Source: a virus. Taken from it: a stretch of 47,101 nucleotides of DNA. The stretch covers positions 1-47,101 of IMG/VR virus record IMGVR_UViG_3300031839_000645. One strand, 5' to 3'. Positions 22,343-30,400 of this stretch are shown one piece after another. Under the pieces are notes generated by a model. That model ran no database searches and was not told the DNA's origin. It saw nothing but the letters and a program-made list of their open reading frames with translations. Numbering within the stretch: the first letter of the stretch is position 1; the number at the start of each line of letters is the position of its first letter. The position numbers were made by a program, and so were the translations under genes.

Positions 22343-24553
22343 TCAGTTATTATCAGTTATACTTGGAGTCGTAAGGGGAGATGTATAAGGATTTTGCATA
22401 GAGTTATTCAACTTACTAATATAGTATTGTTGAATTGGCTCTAACGCTCTATCTCTTCTGTTTTGTTCAATTTGCTTGAACACTTCTTTAGCAAAATCAG
22501 AGGCTCCCTTTTTCTCTTGTAGTGCTAATTGTAATGCGCTGCTTTGTTCTGCTTTGCCTTTATTTAATTCATATTCTTCATGGAACGATAATGCTTTTAA
22601 ATAGTTAGCATTATTTGCTCTTTGAAGCTCTGCGTCTTTTGCAGCAAAATCTAATAATGCTGATTGTCTTTGACTATCCAATACTCCCGACATAGCTAAA
22701 AACTTTGCTCTATCGCCAGCAGTTCCTCTAACAGCATTTTCTATACCTTTTCCATACGCAGCATCTATTTCAGCTTGTGCTTTTTGTGCTTCATCTGGAC
22801 TGAAACCTTTTTTAGCTAATTGTCTAGACTGTTCTAAATGTGATCTAAATAAATTAGATAAACCAGGAAGCTCTAATGGTTTTATTTTTTTATTTGCTTC
22901 TGCATAAGCTTGTTTTCCTAAAGCTGCTAAAATTAAATCATCTTGCGACTGTACTCCTTGTCTAATAGAATCTACTAAACCTAAAGTATTTCCTATTACA
23001 TTTCCTAGTTCACCAAAGGTATCTAAAAAGTTTTTTGGTTGATTAGTTGTATTGTTAATATTTACAGTCTCGTCTGTTTCTGTAGTTTCTGTAGTTTCGT
23101 CTGTTTCTGTAGTTTCGGTTGTAGTAACTGGTTGCTCAACTTCATCTATTTCTCCTACTCTAGCTTGTTGTATATTTCCATCATCATCTTCCCAAGTTGC
23201 TACACCTTGACGAATATCTGCATCATCGGGTATTTCACTTGTTGGCAATGTAGGTATTGTTGGTGGAGGAGTTACTTCATTATCTTGTTCTACCTCTTCT
23301 TCTACTTCTTCTACCTCTTCTTCGACTTGTTGTTCTATCTCTTCTTCCTCCTCTTCTTCTTCTCCTATTTCAACTGTCTCTTCAATAAGATCACTACCTA
23401 CTAAATTTCTAATAATTTCTTCTTCTGTTTCATCTTCTAAAGCATCATCAAATGTAATAATACTTGCTACAGCCTCTAATCTTCTGCGTTCATATTCTTC
23501 ATCAGTTATTTGAGTGAGGTTGTATTCTTTTTCTATTTCACGTATTCTTTCTTCATTAGATGCAATTTCATTTTGAAAAACTCTTGGCATGTCCTCTGGC
23601 TTATACCCAGCTCTCAATCTTCTATTTCTTTCTTTAAGCTCTTGATACTCTAAAGCATCATTATATCTTTTCTCTGCTATAATTTGTCTTTCTCTTTCTT
23701 CAGCATCTCTTATTCTTTCTTGCTCTTCAACTAAAGCCTGATCTCCTTCTTCTGGTGTTGGTTGATAAACAACATTTCCTTCAGCATCTAATACAGGTGG
23801 CTGTGGAGCACTTGGGGCCTCTCTTCTTGTATTTGCATTTGCTTCTTCTATAGGTATTTGATTAAAACCTCCTTGATTATTTGGTACAAATACAAAATCT
23901 TTTCCGTTAATGTTTCTTATTTCAACATCTGGACCATAAAAATCTTGATATATTTCTATAGGTTTAACTTGTAAATCAGGATTAGTATCTGATTCGGTAT
24001 TTAATTCGATGCTATTAAAAGCTTCAATTCTTTTGTTTACAGCTTCTTCTGATTGATTGGCAGGCTTTTCAAATTCTAACATAAAAGCTCTTGTAGAATC
24101 AGACACACTAGTAAAGTCTGTATTCATATAATTTTGAGCTTCTCGTTCTTGTAAAGCAAAATCTATTTGGCCTTTCCAATTAGTTTCCCAATCATCACCA
24201 ACCTGTGCAACCATTGCATCATAACGAGATCCTTGGTGCTGAAAAAGTCCTCCTGATGTACTTTCTATTCCTTCAATTAAACTTGCATCTACCTCTTGAC
24301 GTGCTTTAGTAGGATGGTATTTCGAATAGTAATACTTGCCATCTCTTTTTTTAAAAACTAAACGTTCTTTATTTTTTAATTTACCTGTAGGATCGGCAAT
24401 CATATAATCACCACGTATGCCTGAATCAAAATTACTTTCAGCTTTTATATTAGCCAATATACCTTTAGCCTTAACATCTGTCATGCCAGGCTTAGTCATC
24501 AAATAATCGTATATCTCTTGTGGAGATACTTTATTGTTTCGTGTATCAGCCAT
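22343..24553 (-). CDS. Virion-associated tail lysozyme with acidic disordered linker
   Basis: Residues about 10-185 of 736 match the phage tail lysozyme pattern: GILANIKAESNFDSG with a probable catalytic Glu at E39, GGLFQHQGSRYDAM, NWKGQIDFALQERE and FMLEFEKP. This domain cuts peptidoglycan during DNA entry. The middle carries an extreme Glu-rich tract at about residues 385-425 and a Thr/Glu repeat (TTETDETTETTETDE) with Pro-rich spacers, surely disordered. The C-terminal third is an Ala/Gln/Lys coiled region. The gene sits in the internal-protein block and is followed 4 nt later by the 661-residue gene. The protein is probably packaged in the virion and ejected early. Confidence 0.85.
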   Translation of the reverse strand: MADTRNNKVSPQEIYDYLMTKPGMTDVKAKGILANIKAESNFDSGIRGDYMIADPTGKLKNKERLVFKKRDGKYYYSKYHPTKARQEVDASLIEGIESTSGGLFQHQGSRYDAMVAQVGDDWETNWKGQIDFALQEREAQNYMNTDFTSVSDSTRAFMLEFEKPANQSEEAVNKRIEAFNSIELNTESDTNPDLQVKPIEIYQDFYGPDVEIRNINGKDFVFVPNNQGGFNQIPIEEANANTRREAPSAPQPPVLDAEGNVVYQPTPEEGDQALVEEQERIRDAEERERQIIAEKRYNDALEYQELKERNRRLRAGYKPEDMPRVFQNEIASNEERIREIEKEYNLTQITDEEYERRRLEAVASIITFDDALEDETEEEIIRNLVGSDLIEETVEIGEEEEEEEEIEQQVEEEVEEVEEEVEQDNEVTPPPTIPTLPTSEIPDDADIRQGVATWEDDDGNIQQARVGEIDEVEQPVTTTETTETDETTETTETDETVNINNTTNQPKNFLDTFGELGNVIGNTLGLVDSIRQGVQSQDDLILAALGKQAYAEANKKIKPLELPGLSNLFRSHLEQSRQLAKKGFSPDEAQKAQAEIDAAYGKGIENAVRGTAGDRAKFLAMSGVLDSQRQSALLDFAAKDAELQRANNANYLKALSFHEEYELNKGKAEQSSALQLALQEKKGASDFAKEVFKQIEQNRRDRALEPIQQYYISKLNNSMQNPYTSPLTTPSITDNN
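23071..23115 (-). repeat. Short tandem repeat encoding Thr/Glu/Asp runs
   Basis: An 18-nt unit (CGTCTGTTTCTGTAGTTT on the plus strand) occurs at 23071-23088 and again at 23098-23115, a period of 27 nt. It lies inside the tail-lysozyme gene and encodes TTETDE-type repeats. Such repeats can change length by slippage; they lie in a linker where length is probably free to vary. Confidence 0.75.
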
Positions 24554-25551
24554 TATCCCATTCCATTTTTACGCCATTTAGCGTGGTTCTTTTGAATCAT
24601 TTTAATCAACTCTTCATTAGACATACTAGGATCATATTGATCTTTTATATGGTCATATACACCAGCGCCAGGCGATGCTTTAACACCTGTTTTTTTACCT
24701 TTTTTATTCATAACAGTTCCATCAGCTGCAACTGGCAAAGGATTAGTTTTATGACTAGCTTTTCCTGGTGTAATATTTTTTTCTTTTACTTGCGATCTAA
24801 ATATATTTGCTGCTTTGTCTTTATTACCTTTTTTCATGGCATCCCTCATCTCATCCTCTCTGTTGTTAACCAACTCACCGCCAGTAAATTCAGCTATTGC
24901 ATTTGCCTTACCGCCTTTTTCGCCCAAATTATTTTTTGGATTTGATGTATTAATTTCATCTGGGTAAGCAACATCTAAAAACTTTTCAGCATAGTTTTGA
25001 GCTTGATTCACATTGCCTAAATCATTTTCATTTATTGGTCCAGGAAACATAACGTTTTTAAAAAACTCATTTGCAGTTTCGATTTCTGGTCGCATATAGT
25101 TTTTCATAGCTTCCTTATAGTCATTATTTATAACAGCATTTAAGAATTCTTCTTTGCCATGACCAGTAAGCATATAGTTATTTAAAACAAACTGATTTTT
25201 AATTGGAATTTTAGAGTAGTCTTTTCCTTTAGATTCAACATATTTTCTAGCTTTCTTTTCAGAATTAACATAATCTTTCATTAACTTATTCTGAATAGTT
25301 TGCATGCTAAGAGGTGGTTGATCGTTTTTTGTTTTTTTGGCTTTGTCTAAATCATCAAAAACACCCAAAGAAGAAAAACCTATTCTTACATCATATTTAT
25401 TATTGTCTGTCTTAACAATAAATGGCTCTACAGTACCATCTTGCATAAATCCTTTTTGATTAGGATTCATCATTCCCATAACAGTTTGAAGATAAGCAGG
25501 GGTTAATTGATATTTTAATACTGTTGATATTAATTTTTCTTCTTTACTCAT
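24553..25551 (-). CDS. Internal virion protein, Lys/Asn-rich
   Basis: This 332-residue protein is coupled to both neighbours (TAATG at its stop, and its start next to the upstream stop). The N-terminal part (KYDVRIGFSSLGVFDDLDKA; NNYMLTGHGKEEFLNAVINN) might be a small enzymatic fold, but no catalytic motif is clear. A conserved-looking stretch, AIAEFTGGELVNNREDEM followed by KEKNITPGKASHKTNPLPV, I have seen in internal proteins of large podovirus-like phages. The C-terminus is a basic tail ending WRKNGMG. It probably belongs to the ejected cargo with the lysozyme and giant polymerase. Confidence 0.65.
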   Translation of the reverse strand: MSKEEKLISTVLKYQLTPAYLQTVMGMMNPNQKGFMQDGTVEPFIVKTDNNKYDVRIGFSSLGVFDDLDKAKKTKNDQPPLSMQTIQNKLMKDYVNSEKKARKYVESKGKDYSKIPIKNQFVLNNYMLTGHGKEEFLNAVINNDYKEAMKNYMRPEIETANEFFKNVMFPGPINENDLGNVNQAQNYAEKFLDVAYPDEINTSNPKNNLGEKGGKANAIAEFTGGELVNNREDEMRDAMKKGNKDKAANIFRSQVKEKNITPGKASHKTNPLPVAADGTVMNKKGKKTGVKASPGAGVYDHIKDQYDPSMSNEELIKMIQKNHAKWRKNGMG

Positions 25552-27402
25552 TTATCCATATATTGATTTACCTTGCATTTCTTCATCTGGAGAAATAAAT
25601 CCTGCAGAACCAGAAACAATTTCTGGAGTTATACTTTGTATTCCTCTTACTGGATTACCATAAGGATCTATCCTTTGTCTTTTTGGTGCTTGAACTATAG
25701 GCGTATCAGTTGGCTTTAATGAATCTTGAGGGATTTCATTAACTGGAGTTACTATATCATCTCCATCAAAAGTACCTGTAACAGTATTACCTATACCCTG
25801 AATAAATTCTGAAGTTGTATTAAGTCCAAAATCTAAAACATCACCACCTAAATCTACTAAACTATCTACACCCGCAAAAACAAAATCACCAGCAATACCT
25901 ACAGTATCACCTACAACCTCTAAAGCAGGTTGTAAAATAACTTCATTAACTGGTTCAATTATCTCTTCACCAACTAATTCAAAAGCTGGAGCAACAACTT
26001 CAAATCCAGTTTCAGCAACATCAGCTACAGTTTCAATTCCTTCCTTTGCAAGTTTTTTTCCTGCTTTAATACCAGTTTGTAACATTTGACCACCTATATT
26101 TACACCTGTAAATGCTGTATTCAATACTGGCTGTATAAACTGTTCTGTAGCTGGTTCTATAATATTTTCTCCAGCAAAATCCATAACTTCTATAACAGGT
26201 TCTGCAGCTGCTTCAAATCCAGTGCTAAAAGCACCAAATGCTGTATCCACAACATTGCTTAATCCACTAATACCTGCATCTATAGCATCTGCACCTGTAC
26301 CAAGAATATCCCCAACAACATCTGCTGCTCCCCCTAACGCATCGCCTATCCCACCAACAATACTATTAAACCATCCACCAAAACCATATTGATCAGGCAC
26401 TTTACCACCTTCAGCCATATTACCAAGACCATAAGGATTATTAAATCTCGCAGCAGTTTGCATATAGTCTTGTGTTTGCGATTCTCTTTCTATTTGAGAT
26501 CTCTGCAAGCCTACTGCTTCTTGATACATTTCTCTTATTTCTTTATTTCTTTCTGCTATTTGTCTTTCGTATTCTTTTTGTAGTTTTCTTGCTTTATCTC
26601 TTTTCTTTTTTCCTCCTAAAAGAGATATACCTATACCTACAAGAATACCTACAGGTCCAGCTACACCAAGCATAGCGGCCGCTGCAGAACCTGCACCTGC
26701 TCCAGATATACCAGCTCCAAGCATTTCACCTCCTGTAAATGTAGTTGGATCATCATCATCAAAAGCACTTCTTATAAGTCTACCTGCTAAATATGTAGGC
26801 ACTCCAGCAGATACTGATCCTGCTTTAAGGTTATTAAAATAATTACCTGCCATTTGTCCTGCTGTCAATTGAGCTGGAGCCGCCTCAAAACCTGCAGGCA
26901 TAATTTCTCCTGGTAATAATGTAGCTTGTGATCCTGTTGCTGGATTAAATATTGCTGTAGCTCCTTCTGGCGCACCTGAAGTAAGTATACTTGAAGATGT
27001 TGGAATTATATTTGTTGCTGAAGAAGCTGATTGTGTAAATGGATTGGCTAACTGCATTCCTGGGCCTTTAGCAAAATTTTCTCCAAATAATTGATTACCT
27101 AATGTTTCTCCTCCAATTTTTGTATTTAACAATTGACTTCCTAAACGAGCATATTGCAAACCTTGCATTACTTGTTGTGATCCTGTAGGTTGATATTGAT
27201 AGTTTAATTGATTAACAGGCATCGGCATCATATCTTGAGCAGTACCATAAAAACCCATAGTTTGTGGAGCCATTGAATATGGCATACTAAGCTGTGGATT
27301 AATTCTGTTATATGTATTGTAAATATTTTGTGATGTTGATCCGTAAGGGTTTATAAATTGACCATACTGATTAACAAATTGATTTATATCTTGTACTGCC
27401 AT
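25552..27402 (-). CDS. Hydrophobic Gly-zipper ejection protein
   Basis: This 616-residue protein has a Gln/Asn/Pro/Tyr/Met-rich N-terminus. A Gly/Ala-rich membrane-type zipper follows at about 223-264 (GAGISGAGAGSAAAAMLGVA; GPVGILVGIGISLLGG), then a basic coiled coil (KKKRDKARKLQKEYERQIAE). The C-terminal half is built of amphipathic, Gly/Val/Ala/Glu repeats such as 'EVMDFAGENIIEPATEQFIQPVL' and 'FELVGEEIIEPVNEVILQPAL'. These features match phage proteins that insert in the host membrane during genome ejection. No enzyme motif is seen. It lies between the 1904-residue tail protein and the other cargo genes. Confidence 0.7.
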   Translation of the reverse strand: MAVQDINQFVNQYGQFINPYGSTSQNIYNTYNRINPQLSMPYSMAPQTMGFYGTAQDMMPMPVNQLNYQYQPTGSQQVMQGLQYARLGSQLLNTKIGGETLGNQLFGENFAKGPGMQLANPFTQSASSATNIIPTSSSILTSGAPEGATAIFNPATGSQATLLPGEIMPAGFEAAPAQLTAGQMAGNYFNNLKAGSVSAGVPTYLAGRLIRSAFDDDDPTTFTGGEMLGAGISGAGAGSAAAAMLGVAGPVGILVGIGISLLGGKKKRDKARKLQKEYERQIAERNKEIREMYQEAVGLQRSQIERESQTQDYMQTAARFNNPYGLGNMAEGGKVPDQYGFGGWFNSIVGGIGDALGGAADVVGDILGTGADAIDAGISGLSNVVDTAFGAFSTGFEAAAEPVIEVMDFAGENIIEPATEQFIQPVLNTAFTGVNIGGQMLQTGIKAGKKLAKEGIETVADVAETGFEVVAPAFELVGEEIIEPVNEVILQPALEVVGDTVGIAGDFVFAGVDSLVDLGGDVLDFGLNTTSEFIQGIGNTVTGTFDGDDIVTPVNEIPQDSLKPTDTPIVQAPKRQRIDPYGNPVRGIQSITPEIVSGSAGFISPDEEMQGKSIYG

Positions 27403-30400
27403 TAGTTGTATGATTTACGATATTTGGCTATAATTGCAAATATATTAATTTTTTCGGTTGTTCTAGCAGACAACTTTGCTCTTAAATAAGTTCCTATAGC
27501 CCTCTGAGTTACATTTTGATTTCTTAATGGTATTCTCAATATACCTTCTCTATATTTATAAAGCATATCACTAAAAGAAGTATTAGATGGATAGCCTGGT
27601 TTGTTGCTTGAAGCAATATCCATTTTTACTTCTGGATTATTATCTGTAAAAAAAGTAAGCTCTTCAAAGTACATTGAAGGACTTAAATTTTCTAAATTTC
27701 TTTGTACAGTTCCTCCACTATAATAAGATAATATATTTTCAGAATTATCTGAATTTGATACTACTGTTGTGACAATACCAAGATTATCAAACTTTTTATT
27801 TTCAGATGGTCCATCATTAATAACTTTTTCAATATAAGACTTATGAATTATTTTTGAAGATTGTAAAGTTTCTTCTGATGAACTTAAATTTAATACTGGA
27901 TAAGGATTATCTAATGTAATGTTTGGTTGATAATTTGTTTGATTTAATTCTTCGTCAGTAGGATCAGATGGATGATTTTTAACTTCTCCAAAGAAAAATG
28001 TTTTTTCTTCTTTATTACCCTCCCATTCCCATAATTGTAAATTTCCATCTGCTAGTTCATGTGTAAAATATTCATAACCTGATTCATTATTTTCAAAATC
28101 AGAAGAGTACACACCAAATAACCTTTGACCATATATACTACTAGAATTTCTAAAACCATTTTCTAAACCAAGTAAACTATCATTTGGCTCTAAGAAATAT
28201 TGTATCCAAGGTATTCTAGATTTCGGAGTATATATTTTTCCATTGTGTTCTATCCATTGTTGGGGATAAACACTATATTTTGATATTACTGAATCAATAT
28301 CCTCATTATAACCTACAGTTGTGCTTAAAAATGTTTTTTCTGGAAATGCTCCTGTTTGTGTATTATTAAAAGGATCTATTCCTAATGAAGCATCTATATC
28401 ACCTGTATATAAATACGTTCCTGTTGGATTTAAAGCATTATCCCTTCCATCAACTCTTAGTCTATCACTAAATGTCATGTATAGACTATTAGTAGTGTAA
28501 TCAAAAGCTCCATGAATACCAATAAAATATAAAGGCATATCAGCTAAACTAACTCGTATTGCTGCGTGATACCTCTCTTCTGATTTTAATCTTCCATACT
28601 CAACAGCTTTTTCAAATAAATCTCTAGTTCCTAAGTCATCTGATATACTAACAAGTTTTTTATCAGTTCCATATTTTAATAATTTAGCAAATCTTATATC
28701 AAAGAAATACAAATTTCTTTCACTTGCTACTACACTATGCATGTGCTTAGTTCCATATTTTATGGATATGTATTGATGTGATTCAATTGTATCACCAGAT
28801 CCAGTAAATATAGATTGTACTCCAGAAGTATCTTGTAAGAATGTTCTTGGGTTTACTAATAGCTGACCAAATGCATTTTCTTGAAAGAAATGAATTTCGT
28901 TTTGAAAATTTATAATTCTATTGATTTGACCATATATAGATTCAACATCATAAAAATTAAATATTGGAAATATTCTAAAAGCATCCGTTTGCTCTCCAGC
29001 AAGTTTTGTTTTAGAGTATGCTATTTCTGCAGGTAAATCAGTAAACTGTTGATCTGTATCTTGTAATGATGAATAACTTTTTAAAGTATTTTCTTGACTA
29101 TAAACATCATTATAAAACCAATCATTGCTAAATGGAGGCAAATCTTGGTCAAAACCTTCTATATGATCTCCTGCAGCTAAATGATAACCACTTCTCATTT
29201 CTGTATTAACAAAAGACTCACACGGAAATACTATCCATTTAGAATAACTTTTTTCAGGATATGGTGATGTTGTCATCTGATGTGAATACAATCCTACAAA
29301 AGTATCTCCACCAAAAACTGTTGAATGGTGGTGTTCACTATTTACATTTATAGGATGAAAGTTTCCTGCATTAATCCATCTTGTTGACTGTATTGCCTCT
29401 GCACTATCTCCCCCATACTGACCATCATTTTCTTTCCAAATGTTTCCATAATTATAATATGGTATTTTTGTAAAAGAATGATTTACATCATCACCAGTTG
29501 ATAAAGTTAATATTCTTTTTGAAGATTTATTCCAAAGATATTGTTGTGTTTTTATATGTAAACCAGGATCTGCTACATTAAATGTAAAGTTTGTAGTTGA
29601 CAAAAGAATTGCTCTAGTTCCCATTTGTATAGTTGAAACTGTTTCATAAGACAATTGATCGTCTTCTCCATCTAATAATTTTCCATATTTTACATAAGCT
29701 TCAAAATCTGATGATGTTACATAAGCAGCTCCTAATGTAAAATTTGAAAAACCTCTATTTTTTATATAACCTATAGAACCTGTTCCAGACTCTGCCGTGT
29801 CAGCAAAAAAATCTTTAGAAACAAATTCTCCATCTCCTATTTCTTTTGCATTTGATAAATTTGACCAATATCTTTGTCTTGGAAAAGCTTGAATAGTATA
29901 AGCACCTAAGCTATAATTATTTTTAGGATTTGGTAATGTTGTAAAGTTGTCTGCATCATTAAAAGGTCCTTCTGTCTCAGCAATATTAAACGCTGTATTA
30001 CTAATAGAATTTTGACCTCTTACATAAGCATTTCTTTCTTGTAATCCATTATTATAATAATCCCAATTAAATACATAATGATGCCAATATGTGTCATAAA
30101 CATGGCATTTTCCAACCATTACACCAGACTCATCATCTCTTGTTGTTTTTTTTGTAGAAAAAATTAATCCTTTATCTGGATTTGTATTAGCATATCTCAA
30201 AGAGGCTAAATCAGATCCAGCCCCTATAACCGAAGATATACTATCTAAAGCACTTTCAGCTAATGTAGAATAATCATCAAATCCATGATTTAGTCTAGGC
30301 GTAATAAGCTCATTTTCATCATAAGAATTTAAATTAGTATTAGATCTACGTTCTTCGTTGTACAACTTTAACAAACTAACTATTGCTACTTTATCTTCAC

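Noticed and set aside
23039-23404. A 121-codon plus-strand frame
   Set aside because: It is antisense to the Glu-rich and Thr/Glu-repeat part of the tail lysozyme. Its Cys/Phe/Leu-rich product is a mirror of GAA/GAG-type codons and is not a real gene.
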